A stretch of 64,000 bases of DNA from JBCAXA01 sp038749025 (GCA_038749025.1 JBCDIL010000014.1:28504-92503); one strand, 5' to 3'; numbered from the stretch's first letter, positions 1 through 9,342 are shown. Notes: a model not told the origin generated them from the sequence alone. A program made the numbers and translations.

Positions 1-945
1 CCCACAGAGCTTGCGCTCATTGTCGGCGCACGGCCGTAGTTCAACGATGGACCCTAATCCGGGTGTGGCCCACAAGCCGATCGCCTCGCCGTGTGTTGAG
101 GCTTCCACCCTCGCGCTACAGCAACTCAGCACGATCAAGGCCGCAATGCTGTAACTCGCTTTCGGGGTCGACTTGCGGCGAGACGCAACGGCACGGTCGA
201 ACCGCTGGCGATACTCTGGGTGCTCCGTACCCATCCATCGGTCCCACCACGTGAAGTAAAGCCCGTAGTTGTATCGCCCGAACTGATGATGCAGGTCGTG
301 ATGCGTCGTCGTAGTAATCGACGACAAGATCGGAACCCGAAGCCACCACCGTGGGAATAGCTCGTAGCCCGCATGCCCGATCACATTTCGCGCAATCATA
401 TGCAGCATAAATAGAAAGACCACGAATTCATGGATCGGTAGAAATAGCACTACGATCGGCAGGATCGCCGCTTCGAGTAATGCTTCGGGCAGCGAGAATG
501 CGTAGGCCGCCCACGGCGTTGGCGTTCTTGATTGATGGTGAAGGCTATGGACGCGGCGAAAGCACCGTCGATGGTGAATCGCACGATGCATCCAGTAGAA
601 GTACGCATCGTGGATGACAACAACCGCGATAAGCTCGACCGCGAGTCGCCAACCGGCGATGGGCCCGTCGTAGAGGCGAAAAACGCCGAACTGGTTGACG
701 AAAAATACGATGAAGCCGACCACGGAGAACACACCGGCCGTCACCATGGAATGGCGAAACTCACGCAATCGATCCGCTCGGCTCGCGCGCCGGTCCTGCA
801 GTCGGCGCGACTCGATGGCTGTGCTTAACAGCGCAAGGATAAGCGCCAGTAAACCTGCACCAATCAGGTATCGGCCGACATCCATGAACAGAATAACCGG
901 ATACACCTGTTGGACGGCGTCGCTGAAACTCAATGGCGTTGACAT
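1..945 (-). CDS. Sterol desaturase/fatty-acid hydroxylase fused to DUF2147 (3' end outside window)
   Basis: Membrane di-iron hydroxylase of the fatty-acid hydroxylase superfamily; 315 codons are visible with no stop before the window edge, so the C-terminus is missing. The start at 945 is the first ATG of the open frame. Several hydrophobic segments (about 15-40, 68-88, 100-115, 155-185) surround the expected histidine clusters: HDAYFYWMHR at 112-121, RVHSLHH at 131-137 and THHDLHHQFG at 214-223. Residues 264-283 look like a second, internal signal or membrane segment. The visible end, around 298-315 (SIVELRPCADNERKLCG), resembles the start of a DUF2147 domain, which is usually a separate small exported protein. 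The hydroxylase assignment is well supported by motifs; the DUF2147 part rests on a short stretch. The substrate cannot be told from sequence. It lies 125 bp after the AraC gene on the same strand. Confidence 0.85.
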   Translation of the reverse strand, partial: MSTPLSFSDAVQQVYPVILFMDVGRYLIGAGLLALILALLSTAIESRRLQDRRASRADRLREFRHSMVTAGVFSVVGFIVFFVNQFGVFRLYDGPIAGWRLAVELIAVVVIHDAYFYWMHRAIHHRRCFRRVHSLHHQSRTPTPWAAYAFSLPEALLEAAILPIVVLFLPIHEFVVFLFMLHMIARNVIGHAGYELFPRWWLRVPILSSITTTTHHDLHHQFGRYNYGLYFTWWDRWMGTEHPEYRQRFDRAVASRRKSTPKASYSIAALIVLSCCSARVEASTHGEAIGLWATPGLGSIVELRPCADNERKLCG

Positions 946-1070
946 CTAACGAGACTCGGTCGCCTACAAAGCACCGAAATTTAGGGTCAAAACCACTCAG
1001 AAAGCTCGCCGAAAATGAACAAAGACGACCGATTTTGAAATCGGGCTTACTTTTCCAAAATCGACAGAGT

Positions 1071-2252
1071 TCAGTTTGAGAGTGCGCTGCGCCGAAACGC
1101 CGACGGTGTTTGCCCTGTGTCCGCCTTAAAGGCTCGATTAAACGGGCCGATCGATGCGTACCCAAGGTCCATAGCGATGGTCAAAATCGGTACTCGAACT
1201 TGTGCGGGATCAGCCAGCGCTGTCTTCGCAGCCGGTATTCTGTAGGCATTTAAGAACGCTGTGAAGTTTCTGTAGCCCATGCGCTGATTAATGACACGTC
1301 GAACTTGGTGTTCTGGGTAACCGAGTTGCTCGGCGAGCGCCGCAATCGTCAGGCCGGGCTCGCGCCAGACCTGATCTGCCATTGCCTGCAACAACGCGTC
1401 CTCAATGATACCGCCAACCGGCGATGCATCGACTTCGTCGGCAATGTCGGGCGGGTTTTGAACAGGGTGCGCGAACAGGTCACGGTTTAGGCTGAATAGC
1501 GGCAGCGCAAGGCCTAACGTCATAAAGGCAATGACCAACACATTCGTTGTCTGCAACCACGCTGGAACATCAGCACGCAACACGAGCTCAACGATAAGTA
1601 CTGCGACGATTTGTGCGCTAACCAACAAAACAAAGACGTGCCGGTACTGCCGCCGGCTGTCGATAAGATCATCGCGTCGTCCCATTAGCACCCTCAGCAG
1701 GGCATGAACGACAACCAGCAGTGCCAATAAGTGCGAAACAAGGAAGGCTGCACTGTGCCAAGTTCCAGATCGTGGCTCGGTCCATTCCAAGGCTACCCAA
1801 CACAACAAGGCCGTTAGCGCCACGGCAAATACTCGGACTGGCGATGGCCACTCCATCTCGAACACCACCTGCGCGAAACACCAGAGCGCATAGGGAACCG
1901 TAACGGCGCCTAAGCTCAGAACTAGCTCCTGCGATGAGAATTCCGCGCGCAGTAAGGTGCTCGAATACAGAAGATAACAGGCGACGCCAAAGAGGAGCCC
2001 AGCGGCGCTCAGTCTCGCTGATGCACGACCGTGTCCGAACAATAACAGCGCAATAAGCAGACCTTGCTGCCCGACGACCGCACTGCGAAGTATGGGTTCT
2101 AGAGAGCTTTCCACGATGGCATTCAGGTCTTCGGTCCGCTGGCGCTTTAAGCATTGTGCACTATGGCGGTTTCGAAGCGACGTTTGCTTGCTCGAGTTTC
2201 GTGGGCCGCACCAGACTGCCTCATGGCTGGGGCAATGCTTGGACAGTGACAA
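1071..2252 (-). CDS. AraC-family regulator with N-terminal membrane domain
   Basis: Predicted membrane-bound transcription factor. Residues about 58-270 hold six or seven hydrophobic segments. The C-terminal 110 residues form an AraC-type double helix-turn-helix: the first helix pair lies around LTIAALAEQLGYPEHQVRR and the second around ILTIAMDLGYASIGPFNRAF, followed by the usual TGQTPSAFRR ending. Proteins of this layout are known in gammaproteobacteria, and the membrane part presumably senses a signal. The start is uncertain: the TTG at 2252 has AGGAGA close upstream, but the first 45 residues are not hydrophobic or domain-like, so an internal GTG at 2114 is possible. Its neighbour downstream on the same strand is the sterol desaturase, a plausible target; the PD40 gene is divergent. 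Confidence 0.85.
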   Translation of the reverse strand: MSLSKHCPSHEAVWCGPRNSSKQTSLRNRHSAQCLKRQRTEDLNAIVESSLEPILRSAVVGQQGLLIALLLFGHGRASARLSAAGLLFGVACYLLYSSTLLRAEFSSQELVLSLGAVTVPYALWCFAQVVFEMEWPSPVRVFAVALTALLCWVALEWTEPRSGTWHSAAFLVSHLLALLVVVHALLRVLMGRRDDLIDSRRQYRHVFVLLVSAQIVAVLIVELVLRADVPAWLQTTNVLVIAFMTLGLALPLFSLNRDLFAHPVQNPPDIADEVDASPVGGIIEDALLQAMADQVWREPGLTIAALAEQLGYPEHQVRRVINQRMGYRNFTAFLNAYRIPAAKTALADPAQVRVPILTIAMDLGYASIGPFNRAFKADTGQTPSAFRRSALSN

Positions 2253-2582
2253 CCGGTCTCCTAGCGCATAACTAGCACCTGAAATTTACGAGGAAAAGTA
2301 AGCTTGGCAGCAGAAGGAGTGACTCGGAGAGGCATTTCTCTCTTCATAGAATGTTGTGGTTACCGGCGTCAATTCATGCCTGTCGTGGCTGAGTCTGGGA
2401 GAAGGCCGTTCGTTTAGGGTGCTTTCAAGACCTCTCTCTGGAGACACCTGTTCTGTTTGCTGCACGAAAAGGGTTGTTCACTGATATTCACGACGGATCG
2501 CTTAAAAACTGTGGTTTGATCGTCCGATGTGATCGGGCCGCGCAATTGTGCGCTTCGCCTAATCAGCTTCAGAAGAGTTCTA
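2253..2582. other. Divergent intergenic region, AraC gene / PD40 gene
   Basis: This 330-bp stretch separates two divergently transcribed genes and should carry both promoters. I see no convincing gene, RNA or terminator. Short open frames here lack ribosome-binding sites and domain signal. Confidence 0.5.
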
Positions 2583-3593
2583 ATGCTAACCGGATCAATC
2601 AACCGTTTTTCGTTGCGCAGGAAGGTAATACTCGGATCATCCTGGTTGTTACTACTCATTTCCGGTTCGCTTCATGCGCAGTCAACGAGTGCATTGGCGA
2701 TCGTCCAAGATCATTACCCGGCAGTGTCGCCCGATGGCAAAAAGATCGTATTCGCATCCAATCGAGCAGGACCGGTCGTACAAATATTCGCGCTAGATAT
2801 TGAGTCTGAAGAGGTGAGGCAGCTAACCGATAGCCCAGAAGAAAACGAAACGCCTATCTGGTCCCCGGATGGTAAAAAAATCCTATTCGCCCGCAGGGTA
2901 CCGGATGAGCCGAGAACAACCTGGGACCTGTTCGAGATGAACGCGGATGGCACCAACGCGCGCAATCTTACTCGCCAACCTGGTCACGATGGCCATGCGC
3001 GATACTCACCAGACGGTACCAAAATCATCCTCAACTCCTCGCGCGTTACGGATTTTCGGACGCTGACCGAGTATCAATTGGATAATGGCGGGTATAACTA
3101 CGAGATATTCGTGATGGATAGCGATGGGAGTGACGTTCAACGCTTAACGGATTACTTCGAGTGGGACACGTATCCGTCGATTTCCCCAGATGGCAGCAAA
3201 TTGCTTTGGCGCCGAGTCCTTCCGGAGGGCGGTTCTGGCACGTCAGGCCTGAATTCTGAAATTTACCTGTCGAATCTTGATGGCTCGAATATTGAGAACT
3301 TGACGGAGCATCCCGCGTTTGACGGATACCCCGCATGGTCGCCCGATGGCTCGATGATCGCGTTTGCGTCAAACAGAGACGGCCGCGAGTTGATCGAATT
3401 CAACATCTACCTGATGAACATCGCTTCCCGCGAAGTCGTGCGACTGACCGACACCATCAGCAATACGGAACAAGTTAGGCCGGCCTGGTTTCCTGATGGC
3501 TCCCGGATCGTTTTCAATCGTGACTTCCCCGACGGGCGATCCGAGATGCATATAGTTCGAGTTAATGCCAGCGCTACTAGTAGCGAGCCATAA
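2583..3593 (+). CDS. Exported PD40/TolB-like six-blade beta-propeller protein
   Basis: A 336-residue protein made of PD40 (TolB-like) repeats. The frame is open upstream to 2529, but the ATG at 2583 gives a proper signal peptide: basic SINRFSLRRK, a hydrophobic core, then a cleavage site at about residue 33 (LHAQ). Six blades are visible by their WSPDGKKI-type motifs: YPAVSPDGKKIVFASN, TPIWSPDGKKILFARR, HARYSPDGTKIILNSS, YPSISPDGSKLLW, YPAWSPDGSMIAFASN and RPAWFPDGSRIVFNR. Such propellers bind proteins or ligands in the periplasm; this is not TolB itself, since the TolB N-terminal domain is missing and no tol-pal genes are nearby. It converges with the LytTR gene, ending 34 bp from it. Function unknown beyond the fold. 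Confidence 0.85.
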   Translation: MLTGSINRFSLRRKVILGSSWLLLLISGSLHAQSTSALAIVQDHYPAVSPDGKKIVFASNRAGPVVQIFALDIESEEVRQLTDSPEENETPIWSPDGKKILFARRVPDEPRTTWDLFEMNADGTNARNLTRQPGHDGHARYSPDGTKIILNSSRVTDFRTLTEYQLDNGGYNYEIFVMDSDGSDVQRLTDYFEWDTYPSISPDGSKLLWRRVLPEGGSGTSGLNSEIYLSNLDGSNIENLTEHPAFDGYPAWSPDGSMIAFASNRDGRELIEFNIYLMNIASREVVRLTDTISNTEQVRPAWFPDGSRIVFNRDFPDGRSEMHIVRVNASATSSEP

Positions 3594-3627
3594 CGCGTTA
3601 GCGGTTATACCGACTTCGTAAACAGTG

Positions 3628-4458
3628 TCACTTATTTCGGTTTAATACTGCGTTCAATAATGCACGGCCGCTTCGACTTAAGCGACGCACTTTGCCGTCG
3701 GCTAACGTCACCGTGTCCGAATCAATCGATCTAATATGGGTTATTCGCACAATGGTCGATCGATGAATTCGAATAAACGTATGGGGGTCGAGTTCCTCCG
3801 CGAGCGTGCGCAAGGATTGCCGGATCAGAAAAGACTCACCGGCAAGATGCAGCTCCGCGTAATAGCCTTGTGCCTCAATCCAAAGGATGTCTCGCGCCCA
3901 CACGATGTGTCGCCGCCCGCCTTTAAGAGCACTAAAGAAAACATCTGAGTCTGTCGGTGTTTCGATCTTTGGCGATGTTCCCCGAAGTGTTCGCTCAAGG
4001 TTGGCCACTTTCTGTTCAGTTACGTGAATTTGGTTGAGTGACTCCATAACCATCATGTAGGCAATGACCAACCAATAAATCAGAACGTTAATGAAAAACC
4101 AGTAAATGAAAAAATAAGCGAATGCCCCGTGTTTCGTACCGACAACGCCAACATAGGGGCTGAATTGACCGCTGACGAACCACGACCAAACGACCATCGC
4201 ACTGGCGATAAGCCCGGCAGCAAGCATGTGTTTTACGGCCCACCAACCGCTTACCGGGTGGGTAATACCTAGTCTTGAAACAACGTAAAACACGCCAGTC
4301 CAGGGCATCCAGACGAGAAGCTGCCAAATCGCGACATCCGAATAATCCGGTGTTACGCGGAACGACGAGCGGAAAAAAATCGTGGTTGCCAATACAAGAG
4401 CGAAGCCACTGACGATGCATGCCACTCGGACGATATCGGTGTTATCTCTGCCTACCAT
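3628..4458 (-). CDS. Membrane-anchored LytTR-family transcriptional regulator
   Basis: A 276-residue regulator with about four membrane segments in the first half and a LytTR DNA-binding domain at the C-terminus. The LytTR part includes VWARDILWIEAQGYYAELHL, then FLIRQSLRTLAEEL, FIRIHRSTIVRITHI and a final VTLADGKVRRLSRSGR, the typical order of the family. A short linker between the parts looks coiled-coil (about 140-160). The frame extends to 4584, but the ATG at 4458 has GGAG eight bases upstream and begins just before the first hydrophobic segment, so I prefer it. LytTR proteins with membrane sensors are known one-component regulators; targets and signal here are unknown. Confidence 0.87.
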   Translation of the reverse strand: MVGRDNTDIVRVACIVSGFALVLATTIFFRSSFRVTPDYSDVAIWQLLVWMPWTGVFYVVSRLGITHPVSGWWAVKHMLAAGLIASAMVVWSWFVSGQFSPYVGVVGTKHGAFAYFFIYWFFINVLIYWLVIAYMMVMESLNQIHVTEQKVANLERTLRGTSPKIETPTDSDVFFSALKGGRRHIVWARDILWIEAQGYYAELHLAGESFLIRQSLRTLAEELDPHTFIRIHRSTIVRITHIRSIDSDTVTLADGKVRRLSRSGRALLNAVLNRNK

Positions 4459-4968
4459 CGCAAACGTCTCCAAAAGACCCGTCAACGAACCAATGAATTG
4501 ATAGTACGCCAGTGAACGTTGGCAATCGCAGGCAGTCAAGCGACACAAAGTCGCCGATCGATCGCAGAGTCTTCGACCGAGCATTCATGACCGAGCAGCC
4601 TCGTAAATCGAGGGAATCGCGGTTAGATCGCAGGAGGGTGTGCTACTCGTTCCGTCAAATTGGTAACACAGACGTACGTATGGCATCGAAACAACCACCG
4701 ACACCAGCCTGAACCAGCGCCAATTGCCGCATGCAGCGCAAGCTCTGTGAGATGCAAGTATTAATACGCGGACTGCTACCGGTAACCGCAAGAGGGCCGT
4801 ATACTCAATTGAGAACGATTCCTGTTGTCGTAGGCGCCTCGCGGGCCGTTCGCAGCGTACGTACACGACCCAAAGCGTCTCGGTAGTAGCGACTATGCAA
4901 AACAGATCAGACATCTGTGCTCACAGGAGCCGTGAGGGTTTTGCAGGCGATGGAGCGTTTGGCACCGA
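4459..4968. other. Intergenic region between LytTR gene and ECF sigma gene
   Basis: About 510 bp without a supported gene. It lies between divergently transcribed genes and probably carries both promoters. Open frames on either strand have no ribosome-binding site, membrane or domain signal that I can recognise. No hairpin terminator was seen. Confidence 0.45.
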
Positions 4969-5523
4969 ATGAGAGATTCGAGCGAAACGCGGGTTAAGTC
5001 GGTCGATGCGCGTCGTGAGCTCATGGACAGAGCCTACAGAGGCTACATCGTCGAATTAATCGCTGGCATCCGTCGACACTTTGGCGCAGGCCCACCCGAT
5101 CCGGAAGATATTGCACACGAGGCATTTCGTCGGGCCTACGAACGCGAGGACCTCGACAGCGTTGGCAATCTTCGGGGCCTGCTGTGGCGCATCTCGCGCA
5201 ACCTAATCATCGACGCCAAACGGTCGGAGCGCAGCCGGTCGCAATACGACTACGAGGTTGAGAGGATTTTTTTCCCGGCGCGGGGTTCCCATACGTCGCC
5301 CGAAAACGTCAACTTAGCAAGAGAGCAACTTGCCGCACTGAACAACCTGCTGCGCAAGATGCCTGAAAAGCGCCGTTGGGCACTGTTGGCGCGGCGTTTG
5401 GACGGTATGACGCTAAAGGAGATTGGTGAACGATTGAAGATCAGCCGGACAGCGGCGGCGAAACATATCAGTCGGGCGGAGAAGCAGATAAACGAGCTCT
5501 TTCTCGATGACGCAGAGGGGTGA
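4969..5523 (+). CDS. ECF sigma factor, FecI-like
   Basis: A 184-residue extracytoplasmic-function sigma factor. Region 2 covers about residues 18-85 (PEDIAHEAFRRAY for core binding and NLRGLLWRISRNLIIDAKR for the -10 helix). Region 4 covers about 123-178 (MPEKRRWALLARRLDGMTLK, then EIGERLKISRTAAAKHISRA as the -35 helix-turn-helix). It overlaps or abuts a fecR-type gene and is followed by a TonB receptor with an STN domain, the classic order of a cell-surface signalling set: the receptor senses a ligand, FecR relays it across the inner membrane and the sigma factor is released. Start: the ATG at 4969 is the first in frame. The iron link is by analogy only. Confidence 0.9.
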   Translation: MRDSSETRVKSVDARRELMDRAYRGYIVELIAGIRRHFGAGPPDPEDIAHEAFRRAYEREDLDSVGNLRGLLWRISRNLIIDAKRSERSRSQYDYEVERIFFPARGSHTSPENVNLAREQLAALNNLLRKMPEKRRWALLARRLDGMTLKEIGERLKISRTAAAKHISRAEKQINELFLDDAEG

Positions 5524-5527
5524 AGCC

Positions 5528-6583
5528 ATGGGAACCAAGGAAGTTTCGTCGGCAGAGAGAATCCGTGCCGAGGCTCACGATTGGGTTGTCGCGTTGGAAG
5601 AAACACCCGTTTCCGACACAGACCGAAAGCGCTTTGAGTTGTGGTTGGCGGCTGACCCGCGCCATGTCGAATCCTACGACCGGGCGATCACGGTCTCCTC
5701 GGCCGTTTCGGCGCTTAGTTTCGATGATATCGATTGCGATGTAGTAGCGAGTTATCAACAGGCTCGAATCGGCCGACTAGCTGACGCTACTACCACGCTC
5801 CGAAGAACCAAGACCTGGGCTTGGGGGCTGGGCGGGATGGTGGCGGCTTCAATAACGGCGGCAGTGATGCTGCTGCAACCACCGATTGAAAATGAACCTG
5901 CGACGGCAGCGCCCGCCGTCGTTGCAACCTACAGAAGTGCTGTCGGTGAGAAGAGTGAGGTCGCCTTGCCCGACGGTACGGTTGCGTTGCTCGACGGTAG
6001 AACTCAGCTGGCGATCGCCTTCTCGGCTGAGAAAAGGCAGGTCACCGTGCAATCCGGTGCTGCCTTTTTCGACGTGGTACCCGACAGCGATCGGCCATTT
6101 TCTGTGGAGTCTGGGGAGCTTACTGCCGTCGCGCTGGGAACCCGTTTCGACGTTCGTACAACCGGGCTGGGTTTTCGGGTAGGGGTCGAGGACGGTGAAG
6201 TCGAGGTGCGCTACCCGTTTACGATCGGCGGTAAATCGACGGCTACAACAACCGTGAGGTCGTTGCGGCCCGGGCAAACCGTTGCGGCAACGCTGCGAAA
6301 TGGGCTCGGCGACATCGAAGACGTGGGCTTGAAGGGCATCGCCGCCTGGCGCAACGATCGACTCGTATTTAAGGGAGCGACCATTGCGGAATTTGTTGCC
6401 GACTTGAATCGGCGATCAACGATCCCGATTGCGCTGGAACCGGCTGACTCCTTTTCCGACTTCCGTATAGACGGTGCGTTTGTCGCCAACGATGTCGACC
6501 GCTTACTGCTGGCCCTGACAGAAATGCACCCTGTCGAGATCGATCGTTCCGATCCGACCGTCTTACTGATACGCAGGCGCTAG
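5528..6583 (+). CDS. FecR-family transmembrane anti-sigma/signal transducer
   Basis: A 351-residue FecR-like protein. The N-terminal cytoplasmic part (about 8-60) is DUF4880-like, with AEAHDWVVALEE and FELWLAADPRHVESYDRA. One membrane helix follows at about 97-118. The periplasmic FecR domain runs from about 133 to 235 (YRSAVGEKSEVALPDGTV, then VALGTRFDVRT and VEDGEVEVRY), and the last 80 residues are the STN-like tail (DUF4974-type: KGATIAEFVADLNRRS to the end). Of two in-frame starts, 5507 and 5528, the second has GAGGGG about eight bases upstream, so I use it; it lies just after the sigma stop. The pair is surely co-transcribed. The role is to hold and activate the upstream sigma factor in answer to the TonB receptor. 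Confidence 0.92.
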   Translation: MGTKEVSSAERIRAEAHDWVVALEETPVSDTDRKRFELWLAADPRHVESYDRAITVSSAVSALSFDDIDCDVVASYQQARIGRLADATTTLRRTKTWAWGLGGMVAASITAAVMLLQPPIENEPATAAPAVVATYRSAVGEKSEVALPDGTVALLDGRTQLAIAFSAEKRQVTVQSGAAFFDVVPDSDRPFSVESGELTAVALGTRFDVRTTGLGFRVGVEDGEVEVRYPFTIGGKSTATTTVRSLRPGQTVAATLRNGLGDIEDVGLKGIAAWRNDRLVFKGATIAEFVADLNRRSTIPIALEPADSFSDFRIDGAFVANDVDRLLLALTEMHPVEIDRSDPTVLLIRRR

Positions 6584-6739
6584 CGAGCGCCAGGCGACTA
6601 GCGCAGCCCGTCCGAACACCGTAAAGCCGCGCGCGTAGGGTGTGTCTAACGTGTTGTCCAACCGTGATTTCTAACACTGGCTGAATTTTTTACACGCCAG
6701 GGTTTCCTTTGCGCGTACTCGCCCGTTATTACGAATAGA

Positions 6740-6764
6740 AACGCTATTGATTCTCGATAGCGTT
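6740..6764. promoter_or_regulatory. 8-bp inverted repeat upstream of TonB receptor
   Basis: AACGCTAT at 6740-6747 and ATAGCGTT at 6757-6764 are perfect inverted copies separated by nine bases. The element sits just before the preferred receptor start at 6787, between the fecR gene and the receptor gene. It could be an operator for a dimeric regulator or a hairpin in the leader that shapes translation; sequence alone cannot decide. Confidence 0.5.
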
Positions 6765-6786
6765 GATAATGGTTCGGAGAGGCTCG

Positions 6787-9342
6787 ATGCGGATTCCTGG
6801 GGCGAAGGAAAGACACACTTATGTATGGCTAACCGTCATGGCGGCGCTATGGCTGGCGGCGCCCGCTTTCACGCGCGCACAAACGGACGGCGAAGGCGCT
6901 CAGACCCTGGCAATCGACGTGCAGGCGCAAGATCTCGGTTCGGCGCTGATCGAGCTCTCCGGCTATTTCGATACCAACATTTTCGGCGATCGCGCTTTAC
7001 TGCAGGGCAAGCGCGGCAACGCTGTGAACGGTGTCCTAACGGTGGAGGGAGCACTCAGTAAGGTACTCGCGGGAACCGGGCTAACGGCGAACCGATCCGC
7101 CGCCGGTGGGTACGTCATTGTCGAGGCACCGACGACCGAATCGAACGCGGACACGCAACCCAAGGTAGCTCCGCCTAAGAAGATCGATCAAATTGTCGTT
7201 CGCGGTACGAAACGAAACCTATCGTTGCAGAAGACGCAAGCCTCGGTGGCGGTGATCACCGATCGCGACATTGAGGCGCAGGCGCTCTTTACCGTCGAGG
7301 ACATTCTGCTACGAACGGCTAACGTCTCTACCGGCGGCGATGGCACGCTCAACACCCTCTCGATTCGGGGTATTTCAATTGGTGGCGTCGGTGGTGCCGG
7401 TCGCGGGCAGACCTCAAACGTCTACGTCGATGGCTCACCGAATTCCGAGTCCGGAAACATCGGTGCTGCGAATTTGTGGGACGTCGAACAGGTAGAGGTG
7501 CTGCGCGGTCCGCAGTCCACAACGCAGGGCCGGAACGCGCTCGCCGGCGCATTGGTCACTACCTCAGCGGATCCGGTTTACGAGTGGGGCGCCGACGTGC
7601 GTGCCGTGGTGGGTAACGAGAACAACGAGCAGTACTCCGCGACCGTAAATATTCCGCTAATCGACGATACGCTAGCCTTTCGGGCCTCCGTTGATCAGCG
7701 CGACATTGACTTCGAGGTGCTGAACGTTGCGACAGGCAATAACACGCGCTTTCAGGAAGCCTTCACCGGCCGCGCCAAAGTGCTGTGGGAACCAACGGCC
7801 GATCTGCGGTTCGAGTTGGGCTACTCGCGAACAGAAACGGACGTCGGCGAGCGCAACCGTATCGATGCGCCGGGGCCGGTTGGATCGCCAGAGTTTGCGG
7901 CGTTCGACCGGTTCGGCCGCCAGACTTTCGCCGTCGATCGCGAGCGCTTTGACACCGTCGAAGCTGACCGGACCTACCTCGAAACCCAGTGGACTTTGGA
8001 TGAGAACTGGTCGCTGTTTGCTCTTGTAACGCGCGAAGACACGCTACAGGATAACTTTTTCGGCAATGGCGGAGGCCTGGGCAACACCGTCATAGACACG
8101 GCAGAGCTGCGTACCCAGTTCGATTTCGGTCGATTTGAAGGTTGGATTGGCGCTTACTGGTTCGATCTCGAAACAGCAGGTTCTAGCTTTTTCCGTGGAC
8201 CCTTTCCGTTGCCTTCCATTCCCGCGGACGTGACCCTTGTTGGCACAAGTTCCAACTCGACGACGACCCAAAACCGGGCCTTGTTCGCCGACATCAGCTA
8301 CGAGCTGAACGAGCGCTGGACACTCAGCGCAGGCCTACGCTACGACGAAGAAGAGTTTCGAAACACGGCAGGTGCTACCACGTTCGAGATCACACCGGCC
8401 GATTGTGTCATCAACCCGATTTTCCCTACGTTTGGCGGCCAGCCCTGTCAGGCCTTTATAGACGCCGCCACCGGTAGCGAAGAACCGATCCTGCCCAGCG
8501 GAGATTTCGATGCCTGGCTGCCGCGAGCATCGGTGATCTACCGGTTCGATGATCAGCGTTCGCTGTCGTTCAATTATGCGCGAGGCTACCGCGCTGGCGG
8601 CAGCTTCATTCGCAATGTGCCGCCAGCGCCACAACTGCTCGAATTCGACCCTGAATTTCTCGACAACTATGAGTTGGCATGGCGATCCCAGTGGTTCGAC
8701 CAGAGGCTCACCGTCAATGCCAATATTTTCTACTCCGACTGGAAAGATCAGCAGATCTCAATCCCTGGCCCTACCGGCTTCGCCCTCGACGCATTGACCA
8801 TCAACGCGGGTCGATCGGAACTCTATGGTCTCGAAATCGAAGCGCAAGTCGCACTCACCGATACGGTGACTGCCTTTGGATCACTGGGACTCGTCCGGAC
8901 TCGGTTCGAGGACTTTCCGTTTGCGATTGATGAGAACGGCGCGCCGAGCAATCCTGACGACCCAACCTTTGCCGATCTGTCCGGCAACGAATTCAATAAT
9001 GCGCCTGAGACAACCGTTGCGGTTGGATTGACCTGGGATGGTGGTAGCGGCTGGTTCGCCAGTGGTAACGCCAGCTACGCCAGTGATCGATTTGCCGACG
9101 TTACAAACCTTCCGGAAAACAGAGGGGGCGAATATATCCTTGTCAATGCTCGAGCCGGTTACCGCTGGGATCAGTGGAGCGTCGCCGCTTTCGCGGACAA
9201 TCTTTTTGACGAGCGGGTAGCGTTGGATTCGTTCTTTGGTTTCGTTAGCACGGCCACTGGTGAGGTGGAAGTGGCTGGCGGACCTTCGTTTACGGTCAAT
9301 GATCCGCGGATCTATGGGTTGGAGGTACGGTACAGTTTCTAA
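6787..9342 (+). CDS. TonB-dependent receptor with N-terminal STN signalling domain
   Basis: An 851-residue outer-membrane receptor. Signal peptide about 1-32, ending ...AFTRAQ. Residues about 36-100 form a secretin/TonB short N-terminal (STN) domain (LAIDVQAQDLGSALIELSGY), the part that touches FecR in surface-signalling systems. A TonB-box-like IDQIVVRG follows, then the plug domain (VEDILLRTANVSTGG, VEQVEVLRGPQSTTQGRNAL) and the 22-strand barrel ending in a terminal Phe (GLEVRYSF). In-frame starts exist at 6763 (TTG), 6769 and 6787; the last has GGAGAGG just upstream. It is probably co-regulated with the upstream sigma and FecR genes. The substrate is not evident: no siderophore synthesis gene is near. 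Confidence in the family is high, in iron transport moderate. Confidence 0.93.
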   Translation: MRIPGAKERHTYVWLTVMAALWLAAPAFTRAQTDGEGAQTLAIDVQAQDLGSALIELSGYFDTNIFGDRALLQGKRGNAVNGVLTVEGALSKVLAGTGLTANRSAAGGYVIVEAPTTESNADTQPKVAPPKKIDQIVVRGTKRNLSLQKTQASVAVITDRDIEAQALFTVEDILLRTANVSTGGDGTLNTLSIRGISIGGVGGAGRGQTSNVYVDGSPNSESGNIGAANLWDVEQVEVLRGPQSTTQGRNALAGALVTTSADPVYEWGADVRAVVGNENNEQYSATVNIPLIDDTLAFRASVDQRDIDFEVLNVATGNNTRFQEAFTGRAKVLWEPTADLRFELGYSRTETDVGERNRIDAPGPVGSPEFAAFDRFGRQTFAVDRERFDTVEADRTYLETQWTLDENWSLFALVTREDTLQDNFFGNGGGLGNTVIDTAELRTQFDFGRFEGWIGAYWFDLETAGSSFFRGPFPLPSIPADVTLVGTSSNSTTTQNRALFADISYELNERWTLSAGLRYDEEEFRNTAGATTFEITPADCVINPIFPTFGGQPCQAFIDAATGSEEPILPSGDFDAWLPRASVIYRFDDQRSLSFNYARGYRAGGSFIRNVPPAPQLLEFDPEFLDNYELAWRSQWFDQRLTVNANIFYSDWKDQQISIPGPTGFALDALTINAGRSELYGLEIEAQVALTDTVTAFGSLGLVRTRFEDFPFAIDENGAPSNPDDPTFADLSGNEFNNAPETTVAVGLTWDGGSGWFASGNASYASDRFADVTNLPENRGGEYILVNARAGYRWDQWSVAAFADNLFDERVALDSFFGFVSTATGEVEVAGGPSFTVNDPRIYGLEVRYSF

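Noticed and set aside
4585..4914. Minus-strand frame of 109 codons in the LytTR/sigma intergenic region
   Set aside because: No ribosome-binding site, basic and Arg-rich composition typical of chance frames.
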